From Frankia canadensis (GTDB taxonomy: Bacteria > Actinomycetota > Actinomycetes > Frankiales > Frankiaceae), in contig NZ_FZMO01000334.1 of the NCBI RefSeq assembly GCF_900197875.1, forward strand, positions 30,763-94,762: a stretch of DNA of 64,000 nucleotides, in the 5' to 3' direction. The notes beneath the pieces were generated by a model that had not been told where the DNA came from, ran no database searches, and saw only the letters and a list, made by a program, of their open reading frames with translations. This document shows positions 16,564 through 24,517 of the stretch, piece after piece. How positions within the stretch are numbered: position 1 is the first letter of the stretch; each line of letters begins with the position of its first letter. Both the position numbers and the translations under genes were made by a program.

Positions 16564-17318
16564 GCGGATCCCATCGAGGACTGCGCATCACGGCCGTCGT
16601 CGTGGTTGTCCTGCTCGGGCTGCTCGTGGCCGTGGACCGGATCGCGGCGCGCGTCGTCGCCGGCCAGATCGCCATCCAGGCGCAGCGCTCCGACGCCCTG
16701 TCGTCACGGCCTGACGTGTCCCTCGGCGGCTTCCCGTTCCTGACCCAGGTCGTCGCCGGCGACTACCGCGACGTCCGGGTCGACGTGCGTGGGCAGGTCC
16801 AGCAGGGGGTCCGCGTCGACCGGGTGCACGCCGACCTCGCCGGGGTCCGCGTCCCGCTCGGTGACGTGGTGCGCGGCCAGGTGCGTCAGGTGCCCGTGGA
16901 CCACCTGACGGCCCGGGTCGAACTGACCTTCGCCGACATCAACACCTACCTGCACGGCCAGGGCTCCGCGCTCACGATCGGCGCGCAGGGTGAGGCGATC
17001 CGGGTGGCCGGGAGCGTCGCGGTGCTGGGGACGAGCTACCCGGTGTCCGGCACGGCGGACATCGGGGTGGCGCCGGCCGCGGTGACCTTCACCCCGCGGG
17101 AGCTGGCCGCCTCGGTGGGCGCGGTGCTGCCGCCGGCCCTGCGCCAGAGCGTCGGAGAGCTGCTGACGGTCCGCGTGCCGATCGCGGGCCTGCCGTTCAA
17201 CATGCGCCTGACCTCGGCGACGGTGGCCGCGGACCGGATCGTCTTCGCGGCCTCCGGCCAGAACGTGGTGCTCGACCCGAACGCGACCATCGGCACCGGT
17301 ACCCCGACGTCCCCCTGA
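16560..17318 (+). CDS. DUF2993 (LmeA-like) phospholipid-binding protein
   Basis: The 252-residue protein has one N-terminal anchor helix (residues 9-27) and a DUF2993 domain, with GGFPFLTQVVAGDYRDVRV near 56 and LTFADINTYLHGQG near 120. LmeA of mycobacteria binds phospholipid and supports lipomannan elongation at the cell envelope. The domain would lie outside the membrane. It is coupled to the upstream membrane protein. The final codons and the stop fall inside the first unit of a 17-bp tandem repeat, so repeat changes could alter the C-terminus. Confidence 0.85.
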   Translation: MSGSHRGLRITAVVVVVLLGLLVAVDRIAARVVAGQIAIQAQRSDALSSRPDVSLGGFPFLTQVVAGDYRDVRVDVRGQVQQGVRVDRVHADLAGVRVPLGDVVRGQVRQVPVDHLTARVELTFADINTYLHGQGSALTIGAQGEAIRVAGSVAVLGTSYPVSGTADIGVAPAAVTFTPRELAASVGAVLPPALRQSVGELLTVRVPIAGLPFNMRLTSATVAADRIVFAASGQNVVLDPNATIGTGTPTSP

Positions 17319-17363
17319 CCGGGACGTCCCCCTGACCGGGACGTCCCCCTGACCGGGACGTCC
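17306..17363. repeat. 17-bp tandem repeat, 3.4 copies, containing the stop codon of the LmeA-like gene
   Basis: The unit GACGTCCCCCTGACCGG is repeated exactly at 17306, 17323 and 17340, with seven bases of a fourth copy. The gene stop TGA at 17316-17318 lies in copy one and recurs in each copy. Each junction creates the palindrome GGGACGTCCC. Confidence 0.9.
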
Positions 17364-17447
17364 GCGCGGATGACGTGTGCGGCCGGATGTGACCTCGGCG
17401 GCGCGTGAGGTGGGAAGAGGGAGCGGAGCCGGGGTGCTGTACGTAGC

Positions 17448-18008
17448 GTGACGGGAGTCTGGGTCCTGCTGGCGGCGGTCGTCGTGGCGCTCGTGATCGG
17501 CGTCGCCAGCCGCCGCCGGGACGGCCGGTTGCGCCCGCGCCGGTCGCGGGTCTCGCCGCCCGTCGTGTCGGGTGCGCGGCTCCCACGCGCGGTCGGGCTG
17601 GAGGGTGGGCTGGAGGGTTCGGTGGGCAGTGGTGTCGGGCCCGCGCCGGGCGAGGTGGCGGCGGACGGACTGGGTGGGGAGCTCGCGGCGCTCGGTGCCG
17701 AGCTGGGGGAGCGCGCGACGCTGCTGCAGTTCTCGACGGCGTTCTGCGCGCCGTGCCGGACGACGCGGCGGGTTCTCGCCGGTGTCGCCGAGACGGTGCC
17801 GGGCGTGCGCCACGTCGAGGTGGACGCGGAGGCACACCTGGGGCTCGTGCGCCGGCTCGGCGTTCGGCGCACCCCGACGGTGCTCGTCCTGGACGGGCAT
17901 GGCCTGGAGGTGCGGCGGGCGAGCGGTGCCCCGCCGTCGCGCGACGCGGTGTTCGCCACTCTCGCGGAGATCGTCCCACCGGGCGGGGACCAATCGGGCA
18001 GACAGTGA
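17448..18008 (+). CDS. Membrane-anchored thioredoxin-like protein
   Basis: The 186-residue protein has an N-terminal membrane helix (residues 3-20), a Gly/Arg-rich linker and a thioredoxin domain from about 75. The redox site is C100-A-P-C103 (FSTAFCAPCRTT), and the cis-proline loop is RRTPTVLVLDG. The order fits a membrane-tethered thioredoxin, with the exact topology uncertain because Arg residues follow the helix. It precedes a cysteine-leader peptide and sulfurtransferase operon, so a role in sulfur or thiol redox chemistry is likely. The GTG start has only a weak ribosome site. Confidence 0.8.
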   Translation: MTGVWVLLAAVVVALVIGVASRRRDGRLRPRRSRVSPPVVSGARLPRAVGLEGGLEGSVGSGVGPAPGEVAADGLGGELAALGAELGERATLLQFSTAFCAPCRTTRRVLAGVAETVPGVRHVEVDAEAHLGLVRRLGVRRTPTVLVLDGHGLEVRRASGAPPSRDAVFATLAEIVPPGGDQSGRQ

Positions 18009-18032
18009 TTCTTCGGAACCATCGCCCGCGGG

Positions 18033-18063
18033 TTAACACAGACGTGACGTTCGCTGCTACCGT
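18033..18063 (+). promoter_or_regulatory. Promoter for the leader peptide and sulfurtransferase operon
   Basis: TTAACA (18033-18038) and TACCGT (18058-18063) fit -35 and -10 elements with a 19-base spacer. Initiation about 7 bases later would place the leader-peptide ATG nearly at the 5' end of the message. Confidence 0.5.
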
Positions 18064-18073
18064 GACACGAACT

Positions 18074-18178
18074 ATGTTCCGGACGCAGCTTGTGCAGCGC
18101 CGCGCGGTCGACCTGTGCCGCGTGAGCAGCTGCCTGTGTCGCTTTTTCCTGACCGCGGGTCCGCGCCGTCCGAGTTGA
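18074..18178 (+). CDS. Cysteine-containing leader peptide of the sulfur operon
   Basis: A 34-residue open frame with three close cysteines (C15, C20, C22) in DLCRVSSCLCRFF lies 62 bases before the DUF4395 gene. Arg-rich peptides of the form VDLCRVSSCLC are a known type of actinobacterial leader peptide in front of sulfur-assimilation genes. In mycobacteria, similar leaderless cysteine-rich upstream frames attenuate the genes downstream according to cysteinyl-tRNA supply. The nearly leaderless start here matches that pattern. The peptide itself probably has no enzymatic role. Confidence 0.8.
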   Translation: MFRTQLVQRRAVDLCRVSSCLCRFFLTAGPRRPS

Positions 18179-18240
18179 TCGGTGCGCCCTGCTTCGCTCC
18201 GTATCCGATCGGGTAGTCAGGCGCAGTCAGGAGAAGTCCG

Positions 18241-18660
18241 GTGACAGATCCCCGGGGCATGCGGTTCACCGCTGCCGTCACCACCGTGGTGCTCGCCGTC
18301 GTGCTCGTCACGGGCAGCGGGTGGCTGCTGCTCGCCCAGACGGTCGTCTTCGCCATCGGTGCCGCGGCGGGCGTGCGGTACGCGCCGTACGCCGTCGTCT
18401 TCCGCGCGTTGATCAGGCCCCGGCTCGGGCCCCCGGCGAGCACCGAGGACCCGGCTCCGCCCCGGTTCGCCCAGTTCGTGGGCACGATCTTCGGGATCGT
18501 GGGGGTCGTCGGGTTCCTCGCGGGCGTCGCGGTGCTCGGCTACGCGGCCGCGGCCGCCGCCTTTGTCGCGGCATTCCTGAACGCCGTGTTCGAGTTCTGC
18601 CTCGGCTGCCAGATGTACCTGTTTTTCCGTTCCATCACCGTGAAGGGAGTGCGGGCATGA
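18241..18660 (+). CDS. DUF4395 membrane protein
   Basis: The 139-residue membrane protein has helices near 9-24, 26-42, 77-97 and 98-118. It ends with the DUF4395 hallmark FEFCLGCQMYLFF, whose paired cysteines sit at a membrane edge. The family is repeatedly found with thiosulfate sulfurtransferase and thioredoxin genes and may carry or handle a sulfur compound or thiol pair; its biochemistry is unproven. The GTG start follows GGAGAAGTCCG. It overlaps the sulfurtransferase gene by ATGA. Confidence 0.88.
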   Translation: MTDPRGMRFTAAVTTVVLAVVLVTGSGWLLLAQTVVFAIGAAAGVRYAPYAVVFRALIRPRLGPPASTEDPAPPRFAQFVGTIFGIVGVVGFLAGVAVLGYAAAAAAFVAAFLNAVFEFCLGCQMYLFFRSITVKGVRA

Positions 18661-19490
18661 GCCGCGAGAAGGCATTGGTCGACGCCTCGTGGGTCGAGGC
18701 GAACAGCGGTGACCCGAAGGTCGTCCTGGTCGAGGTCGACGAGGACGTCTCCGCCTACGACCGGGGTCACATTCCGGGCGCCGTGCGGCTCGACTGGAAG
18801 TCCGAGCTGCAGGACCCGGTGATCCGGGACTTCGTCAACAAGGAGCAGTTCGAGAAGCTGCTGTCCGGCAAGGGCATCGCGAACGACGACACCGTCGTCC
18901 TCTACGGCGGCAACAACAACTGGTTCGCCGCCTACGCCTACTGGTACTTCAGCCTGTACGGGCACGCGGACGTCCGGCTGCTCGACGGTGGTCGCAAGAA
19001 GTGGGAGCTCGACGGCCGCGAACTGACCGCCGAGGTGCCCACCCGCGCGGAGACGACCTACGCCGCGAGCGAGCCGCGCACCGACATCCGCGCCTTCCGC
19101 GAGGAGGTCGTCGCCGCGATCGGGGACAAGGCGCTCGTCGATGTCCGCTCGCCCGACGAGTTCTCCGGCCGCCTGCTCGCGCCGGCGCACCTGCCGCAGG
19201 AGCAGTCCCAGCGCCCCGGTCACATTCCCACCGCGAAGAACATCCCGTGGGCGAAGACGGCGAACGAGGACGGCACCTTCCGGAGCAACGACCAGCTGCG
19301 CGCGCTCTACGACGAGGCCGGCGTCGACCTGTCCCGGGACATCATCGCCTACTGCCGCATCGGGGAGCGCTCGGCGCACACCTGGTTCGCGCTGCACGAG
19401 CTGCTCGACCAGCCGAACGTGAAGAACTACGACGGATCGTGGACCGAGTACGGCTCGCTGGTGGGCGTGCCGATCGAGAGGGGGGCGTGA
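18657..19490 (+). CDS. sseA: Thiosulfate sulfurtransferase (tandem rhodanese)
   Basis: The 277-residue protein has two rhodanese domains. The first (about 5-130) is structural, with YDRGHIPGAV. The second (about 140-275) carries the catalytic cysteine C233 in AYCRIGERS, the loop sequence typical of actinobacterial CysA/SseA enzymes, which transfer sulfane sulfur from thiosulfate to cyanide or protein thiols. It lies between DUF4395 and DUF1416 genes in a tight operon behind the cysteine leader. Confidence 0.92.
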   Translation: MSREKALVDASWVEANSGDPKVVLVEVDEDVSAYDRGHIPGAVRLDWKSELQDPVIRDFVNKEQFEKLLSGKGIANDDTVVLYGGNNNWFAAYAYWYFSLYGHADVRLLDGGRKKWELDGRELTAEVPTRAETTYAASEPRTDIRAFREEVVAAIGDKALVDVRSPDEFSGRLLAPAHLPQEQSQRPGHIPTAKNIPWAKTANEDGTFRSNDQLRALYDEAGVDLSRDIIAYCRIGERSAHTWFALHELLDQPNVKNYDGSWTEYGSLVGVPIERGA

Positions 19491-19493
19491 CGC

Positions 19494-19793
19494 ATGTGCG
19501 GCGCGACCAGCGGCGGACCGTCCGTGGAGGGAATTGACGTGGCCAAGGAAACCGTGATCCAGGGCATCGTGGTGCGCGGCGGGGAGCCGGTGTCGAGCGG
19601 CTACGCCCGGCTGCTCGACGAGGGCGGCGACTTCACCGCCGAGGTCCCGCTGTCCGCGACCGGCCAGTTCCGGTTCTTCGCGCGGCCGGGGACGTGGACC
19701 GTGCGGGTCCTGGTGCCCGGCGGCGGCGGTGAGCAGAAGGTCTTCGCCCGGCAGGGCGAGCCGGTGGACACCCAGGTCGAGGTCGCGGCCTGA
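19494..19793 (+). CDS. DUF1416 protein
   Basis: The 99-residue protein begins MCGATSGG, with a near-terminal cysteine, and continues as a beta-rich domain (VIQGIVVRGGEPVSSGYARLL, QFRFFARPGTWTVRVL). This is the DUF1416 family, a small conserved actinobacterial companion of CysA/SseA sulfurtransferases. The conserved Cys2 makes it a plausible sulfur acceptor, which is inference. It follows the sulfurtransferase by three bases and ends the operon before a strong terminator. Confidence 0.88.
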   Translation: MCGATSGGPSVEGIDVAKETVIQGIVVRGGEPVSSGYARLLDEGGDFTAEVPLSATGQFRFFARPGTWTVRVLVPGGGGEQKVFARQGEPVDTQVEVAA

Positions 19794-19809
19794 GCTCAGC
19801 CGACCAGGG

Positions 19810-19843
19810 AAGGGGGCAGCGGGCGATCGTCCGCTGTCCCCTT
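19810..19843 (+). terminator. Terminator of the sulfurtransferase operon
   Basis: A 13-bp stem with an 8-base loop (arms AAGGGGGCAGCGG and CCGCTGTCCCCTT, one G-T pair) starts 17 bases after the DUF1416 stop and is followed by a T-rich stretch, TTTCGTCGTT. It is the strongest terminator in the window. Confidence 0.85.
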
Positions 19844-19850
19844 TCGTCGT

Positions 19851-19912
19851 TCAGGGCATTCCTGCCCATGTCAGGGGCATTCCTGCCCATGTCAGGGCCA
19901 TTTCTGTCCGCT
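19851..19912. repeat. 21-bp tandem repeat, three copies, each with an inner hairpin
   Basis: TCAGGGCATTCCTGCCCATG occurs at 19851 and, with one extra G, at 19871. A degraded third copy lies at 19892-19912. Each good copy contains GGGCA-TTCC-TGCCC, a small hairpin, directly behind the operon terminator. Confidence 0.8.
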
Positions 19913-19918
19913 TCGGGA

Positions 19919-20170
19919 TCAGCGGCAGACCCGGTGCTCCCGTTCCCAGCCGGCGCCGGGCGAGGTGGGAGACAACCCGGTGTCGGGCGGAACGGTCGTC
20001 GGCACCGCGAAGTGCATCGGGCCGACGGCGAAGCATCGCAGCCCGTTCTCCCGGGCGAAGGCGAGCGCCGACTCCCGATCCGGGAACGGGGCGATGATGC
20101 GGCGGACGGTGCGCTGCCCGGCCGCCGCGAACAGGACCACCGCGAAGAGTATGTCGGATTCAGCCGTCAT
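19919..20170 (-). CDS. Small hypothetical protein
   Basis: The 83-residue frame has a hydrophobic start (ILFAVVLFAAAG) and a compact core (RRIIAPFPDRESALAFAREN then GLRCFAVGPMHFAVP) that looks like a real small alpha/beta fold. No family is named. The ribosome site is weak, so the start is uncertain. It lies between the repeat cluster and a 138-base gap before the DsrE-like gene. Confidence 0.55.
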   Translation of the reverse strand: MTAESDILFAVVLFAAAGQRTVRRIIAPFPDRESALAFARENGLRCFAVGPMHFAVPTTVPPDTGLSPTSPGAGWEREHRVCR

Positions 20171-20308
20171 GCGATTCAGGAAAGCGCATGCGACGGCGGC
20201 GTACGGCCCTTTCGGCGTGACCCGCCCGTGGTCCGTTATTGCGCGTGCAGTGGCTTGTGCAATGGCCTGACGGCGCCGGGGGCAGCCGACGCCAGACGGC
20301 CCGGCGGC

Positions 20309-20671
20309 TCAGTAGACGAGGGCCTGGACGCCGTCCGCGAGCACCTCGTCGGCGAAGGCGGCCGCGCCGGCGATCGTGATCCCGTCGAGCACGTCGTCCG
20401 GGCCGAAGGAGCGCCGGGCCGCACACTGGGTGCACACCGTCACCCGGCCGCCGGCGAGGATGCCGGCGAGCAGGTCCGGCAGCGGCGCGGCCTGCGGCAG
20501 GCTGAACTCGGCGGCCCGGCCGGGCAGGGCGAACCACGCGGACTCGCCGGTGAGCCAGAGCGACACGTCGGCACCGGCCGCGACGGCGACCGCCGCCACC
20601 GTGAAGGCCTGCGAGCAACGCTCCGGGGCGTCGAGCCCGGCGGTGACCTTGACGACGAGGCGACGGGGCAT
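20309..20671 (-). CDS. DsrE-like sulfur-relay family protein
   Basis: The 120-residue protein resembles the DsrE/DsrF superfamily. It has an opening strand RRLVVKVTAGLDAPERC, a helix TVAAVAVAAGADVSLWL, then RVTVCTQCAARRSF with a Cys-x-x-Cys pair and a closing alpha/beta unit. DsrE-like proteins relay sulfur or bind small thiols. It lies 0.9 kb from the sulfurtransferase operon, which supports a sulfur-related role. GTG at 20689 and ATG at 20671 are both possible starts; the ATG gives the usual family length. Confidence 0.75.
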   Translation of the reverse strand: MPRRLVVKVTAGLDAPERCSQAFTVAAVAVAAGADVSLWLTGESAWFALPGRAAEFSLPQAAPLPDLLAGILAGGRVTVCTQCAARRSFGPDDVLDGITIAGAAAFADEVLADGVQALVY

Positions 20672-20735
20672 CCCTCCAGTCTGCCTCACCCGCCCGGGCG
20701 TGGTCGACGTCGTGGCGGCCGTTAGGCTGCGCAGC

Positions 20736-20837
20736 GTGCTGCACTACTTCTTCACCGGGCTCCTGGTGGCGATGAGCGTGCTGATCGCCTGGATCTCCGG
20801 CTACGTCGTCCACAAGCTGTACGAGGGACTGCGGTGA
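20736..20837 (+). CDS. 33-residue single-helix membrane peptide
   Basis: The peptide runs from a GTG at 20736 and has one membrane helix (about residues 4-25, FFTGLLVAMSVLIAWISGY) followed by a basic tail (VVHKLYEGLR). A -10-like TAGGCT ends eight bases before the GTG, suggesting a leaderless message. Its stop overlaps the GTG of the nitrobindin gene (GTGA), so the two are coupled. Function is unknown; a membrane tether or partner for the heme protein is conceivable. Confidence 0.7.
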   Translation: MLHYFFTGLLVAMSVLIAWISGYVVHKLYEGLR

Positions 20838-21400
20838 GCGCCCGGGACCGGACCGCCGCCGAGCGGCCGCGCTCCGCCGACGTGCGCGGCGCGGTGGACC
20901 TGCACGCCAGCCTGCTGCCGCTCGCCTTCCTGGTCGGGACCTGGCGCGGCGAGGGCGTCGGCGGCTACGAGGGCATGGACGGCTTCCACTACGGCCAGGA
21001 GATCACGTTCGCCGCGGACGGCCGGCCCGCGCTGGGATACGTCTCGCACACCTGGTGGACGGACGAGCCGCGCGACGGCCGCGAGCCCGGCAGCCCGCTG
21101 GCCACCGAGACGGGCTTCTGGCGGGTACAGCCGGGGGAGAACGGCGCGACGGCGGTCGAGGTGATGCTGGCGCACCCGTTCGGCATCGCCGAGATCTATG
21201 TCGGCACGGTCACCGGTACCCGGATCGACCTCGACCACAACGTGCTGATCCGCACCGCCACCGCCCGGGACGTCACCCGCTCGGTCCGCCTGTACGGGCT
21301 GGTCGAGGGCGGCGACCTCGCCTACGCGATCGACATGGAGGCGGAGGGCAAGCCGCTGCAGTCGCACCTGTCGGCGCGGCTGAAGCGGGTCACTGACTAA
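20834..21400 (+). CDS. Nitrobindin family heme-binding protein (FABP-like, DUF1794)
   Basis: The 188-residue protein is a 10-strand beta barrel of the nitrobindin type. FLVGTWRGEGVGGY near 32 is the G-x-W-x-G-x-G signature, and PLQSHLSARLKR near the C-terminus holds the histidine that binds heme iron in the family. Nitrobindins bind ferric heme and react with nitric oxide or peroxynitrite. The first 25 residues are disordered. It is coupled to the 33-residue membrane peptide upstream and converges on the YbjN gene with only four bases between. Confidence 0.9.
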   Translation: MSARDRTAAERPRSADVRGAVDLHASLLPLAFLVGTWRGEGVGGYEGMDGFHYGQEITFAADGRPALGYVSHTWWTDEPRDGREPGSPLATETGFWRVQPGENGATAVEVMLAHPFGIAEIYVGTVTGTRIDLDHNVLIRTATARDVTRSVRLYGLVEGGDLAYAIDMEAEGKPLQSHLSARLKRVTD

Positions 21401-21404
21401 CGCG

Positions 21405-21899
21405 TCAGGCGGGACTGGCCGCGCTGCCGCCATCCGCGGCGAGCTTGGCCCGCCAGGCCTTCTCCCGCTCGATCGCGGAGGCGAACCCGAGGGCGATCGC
21501 CGGGTCGAAGTTGTCGTCGGCGTAGGTGCCGACGCAGCCGAGGATCCGGTCGATCTCCTCGGCGGTGATGGCGGCGAGCGGGAGCTGCCCGGTCAGGAAG
21601 ATGTCGCCGACCCGGTCGATGGAGAAGTGCACGCCGTAGGTGCGCGCGTTGCGGCCGAGCAGGAAGCCGTAGGTGCCCGCGGCGTTCTCGGCCGGGGCGC
21701 GCATGAAGAACGCCTCGACGAACAGCGAGTGGTCCTGCACGACGAGCCAGGTCATCGTGCGCAGCTTGTGCTCGCCCTCCAGGGTGACCAGGAACGAGCC
21801 GGTGTCGACGTGCTCGAAGGCGAGGTCGAGGTCGGCCAGGGCGGTGGCGATCAGCGCGTCGAGCCGCTGGCGCTCCGTCGTGTCGATGGGTGCCGTCAT
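21405..21899 (-). CDS. YbjN-domain protein
   Basis: The 164-residue protein belongs to the YbjN/type III secretion chaperone-like fold family common in actinobacteria. Visible features are TTERQRLDALIATALADLDL, TLEGEHKLRTMTWLVVQDHS and the closing helix AIALGFASAIEREKAWRAKL. Such proteins are small, acidic and of uncertain function. The ATG is supported by GGGGAGG about 9 bases upstream. It lies next to mshA, as in other actinobacteria. Confidence 0.82.
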   Translation of the reverse strand: MTAPIDTTERQRLDALIATALADLDLAFEHVDTGSFLVTLEGEHKLRTMTWLVVQDHSLFVEAFFMRAPAENAAGTYGFLLGRNARTYGVHFSIDRVGDIFLTGQLPLAAITAEEIDRILGCVGTYADDNFDPAIALGFASAIEREKAWRAKLAADGGSAASPA

Positions 21900-22051
21900 G
21901 ACCGCAAACCTCCCCTGTCGCCGCGGCGACGATGCCGGATCCGGTGCAGATCCTCGCATCCGGTCGACCGCCCTGGCGGCAGCGGTCCCCGCCAGCGGCC
22001 CTCCAGGCACGCCGGCGGCGGGTCCGTGACGGCCAGCGCGCCGGCGGCGGC

Positions 22052-23359
22052 TCAGACGGCGACGGCCGCGGGGCTCAGCGCGTGCCGGTAGCTGCGCAGG
22101 ACGCCGCGGGCGGTGGTGGACCAGCCGAAGCCCGAGGCCCGGCCGAGGGCGCCGGCGGCGAGCCGGGCCCGCCAGTGCGGCTGGCGCAGCAGCTGGTCCA
22201 GCGCGTCGGCGTAGCGCGCCGGATCGCGGCCGGGCACCAGCAGACCGGAGACGCCGTCGGCGACGGCGGTGCGCAGGCCGCCGACGGCCGCGGCGACCAC
22301 CGGCGTGCCGCAGGCCTGCGCCTCCAGCGCGACCAGCCCGAAGCTCTCGCTGTGGCTGGGCACGACGACGGCGGTGGCCGCCCGGTACCAGTGGGCGAGG
22401 TCGCGCTGCGGCGCCGGCGGCTGGAAACGGACCAGGTCGGAGATCCCGAGGTCGGCCGCGAGCTTGACCAGGACGTCCGGCTGCTCCAGCCCCGAGCCGC
22501 TCGGGCCGCCGACGACGGCCACGGTCAGCCGGTCCCGCCGGCCCGGATCACGGCGAAGCAGCTCGGCGGCGGCGTGCAGCAGCAGATCGGGGGCCTTCAG
22601 GGGCTGGATGCGCCCGACGAACAGCAGCAGGTCCCCGTCCGGGTCGAGCCCGAGCAGTGCCCGCGAGCGCGCCGCGTCGCCGGGGCGGAAGACGTCAAGG
22701 TCGACGCCGGGGGCGACGACGTCCACCCGGTCCGCGGCAGCGCCGTAGAGGCCGCCGAGGTGTTCGCGTTCGTCCTCGGTGGAGGCGATCAGCCGGGTGG
22801 CACCGGCGATCACCTCCTGCTCGCCCCGGACCCGGCCGGGTGGTTCGGGCCGGTCCCCGGCGGCGAGCGCGTCGTTCTTGACCTTCGCCAGGGTGTGCGA
22901 GGTGTGCACGAACGGGACGCCCCAGCGCCGGGCCACGGCGAGGGCGACCTGGCCCGACAGCCAGTAGTGCGAGTGGATGAGGTCGAACCAGCCGGGCTCC
23001 TGCCCGGCCTCGGCCCGCAGCACGTCGGCGGTGAACGCGCACAGCCAGGCCGGCAGGTCCTCGCGGTGGACCTCCTCGAACGGCCCGGCGTCGACGTGGC
23101 GCACGGTGACGCCGGGGACGAGTTCGGCCGACGTCGGCGCCCGGCTGCTCACCGCCCGGGTGAACACCTCGACCTCGACGCCGAGCGCGGCCAGCTGCCG
23201 GGACAGCTCCACCACGTAGACGTTGAGCCCGCCGGCGTCACCCGTGCCGGGCTGCTCCAGCGGCGACGTGTGCATCGACAGCATCGCGACGCGCCGCGGC
23301 CGCCGCCCGCGCTCGGGCCCGGTGCGGCCCGCCTCGGCCCCGCTGCCGATCAGACGCAC
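22052..23359 (-). CDS. mshA: D-inositol-3-phosphate glycosyltransferase
   Basis: The 435-residue GT4 enzyme links GlcNAc to inositol phosphate, the first step of mycothiol synthesis. Seen are the N-terminal [19 protein letters not shown] loop of Msh[38 protein letters not shown], and the donor-binding [20 protein letters not shown]. The GTG at 23359 is chosen over the ATG at 23374 because it has GGAGG six bases upstream. The final pathway gene, mshD, is also in the window. Confidence 0.93.
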   Translation of the reverse strand: MRLIGSGAEAGRTGPERGRRPRRVAMLSMHTSPLEQPGTGDAGGLNVYVVELSRQLAALGVEVEVFTRAVSSRAPTSAELVPGVTVRHVDAGPFEEVHREDLPAWLCAFTADVLRAEAGQEPGWFDLIHSHYWLSGQVALAVARRWGVPFVHTSHTLAKVKNDALAAGDRPEPPGRVRGEQEVIAGATRLIASTEDEREHLGGLYGAAADRVDVVAPGVDLDVFRPGDAARSRALLGLDPDGDLLLFVGRIQPLKAPDLLLHAAAELLRRDPGRRDRLTVAVVGGPSGSGLEQPDVLVKLAADLGISDLVRFQPPAPQRDLAHWYRAATAVVVPSHSESFGLVALEAQACGTPVVAAAVGGLRTAVADGVSGLLVPGRDPARYADALDQLLRQPHWRARLAAGALGRASGFGWSTTARGVLRSYRHALSPAAVAV

Positions 23360-23653
23360 CCGGCACCTCCGCATTCCGCCTGGGGCGTCCGCCCGGCACG
23401 ACCATCCCTGCTGTGGACCGACACGAGAACCACCGTTCTACCCGCCCGGTTGTGGGGTCAACCGATCAGTCCGGCCCGCCCGGCGGGAGCCCACCAGCCG
23501 GATCCGCCGCCGGACCGGGGGAAATGCCTGTCCCCATGCTGGTCAACACGCCGTCGCGGGGCATCCATGCCAGCCGGGCGGTCACAGTTCTGTAACGAAT
23601 CCAACGTCACCCCGGCCCCCGGACGGGTGTGGCCGGTCTGCGAGGCTGGTCCG

Positions 23654-24517
23654 GTGTCGACGTCTGGTGCCGGGCGGCTCGCGGCCGGCCGGGCCCGGGC
23701 CCTCGGTCTGCCCACCCGGGGCACCACCGCGCCGAACCGGCTGCGGCGGATCGACCGGTGGCTGCTCGACACCGCCGGGCCGCTGCTGCGGGGCTGCGCC
23801 GATCCGCTGGTCGTCGACCTCGGCTTCGGCGCGTCGGCGGTCACTACAGTCGAGCTGTACACCCGGTTACGCGCGGTTTGTCCGCGGGTGCGGGTTGTCG
23901 GCCTGGAGCTCGACCCCGACCGCGTCGCCGCCGCGCTGCCCGCCGCCCGGCCACCCGGGCTGACGTTCGCCCGCGGCGGATTCGGGCTGCCCCCGGAGCT
24001 CGGCAGCCCGGTGGTGATCCGGGCGCTGAACGTGCTGCGGCAGTATCCGGAGCCGGCCGTGGCCGGGGCGTGGGCGACGATGACGGGCCGGCTCGCGCCC
24101 GGCGGCCTGCTCGTCGAGGGCACCTGCGACGAGATCGGGCGGCGGGCCTGCTGGTTCGGCCTGCCGGCAGGGCAGGCGCCACCCGGCTGGGCGGCCGCCG
24201 CCGGGCGGGTGCCGACGGTCCCCACCCTCACCCTGGCGGCGCATCTGGCGAGCCTGCGGGCCCCCTCCGAGCTCGCCGAGCGGCTGCCGAAGTCGCTCAT
24301 CGCCCGCAACGTGCCCGGTCAGGGCATTCACCGCCTGCTCGGCGCGCTGGACGACGCGTGGGCGCGGGCGGCGCCGCGGGCGGTGTTCTCGCCGCGGCAG
24401 CGCTGGATCGCCGCCGCCGGTGAGCTGCGGGCGGCCGGCTGGCCCGTGCGGGGTGACGCGCGGCGCTGGCGGCTCGGCGAGCTCACCCTGGACTGGCCGC
24501 CGCCAGCGCCGCGGTGA
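23654..24517 (+). CDS. Class I SAM-dependent methyltransferase
   Basis: The 287-residue protein has a Rossmann methyltransferase core. Motif I is VVDLGFGASAVTTVEL near 58, the acidic motif II is VVGLELDPDRVAAAL near 87, and LAPGGLLVEGTCDEIGRR follows near 155. The N-terminal RALGLPTRGTTAPNRLRR could contact a basic partner or RNA. The substrate is unknown. The GTG follows GCGAGG. The gene is divergent from mshA and its end overlaps the convergent macro-domain gene by 35 bases. Confidence 0.8.
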   Translation: MSTSGAGRLAAGRARALGLPTRGTTAPNRLRRIDRWLLDTAGPLLRGCADPLVVDLGFGASAVTTVELYTRLRAVCPRVRVVGLELDPDRVAAALPAARPPGLTFARGGFGLPPELGSPVVIRALNVLRQYPEPAVAGAWATMTGRLAPGGLLVEGTCDEIGRRACWFGLPAGQAPPGWAAAAGRVPTVPTLTLAAHLASLRAPSELAERLPKSLIARNVPGQGIHRLLGALDDAWARAAPRAVFSPRQRWIAAAGELRAAGWPVRGDARRWRLGELTLDWPPPAPR

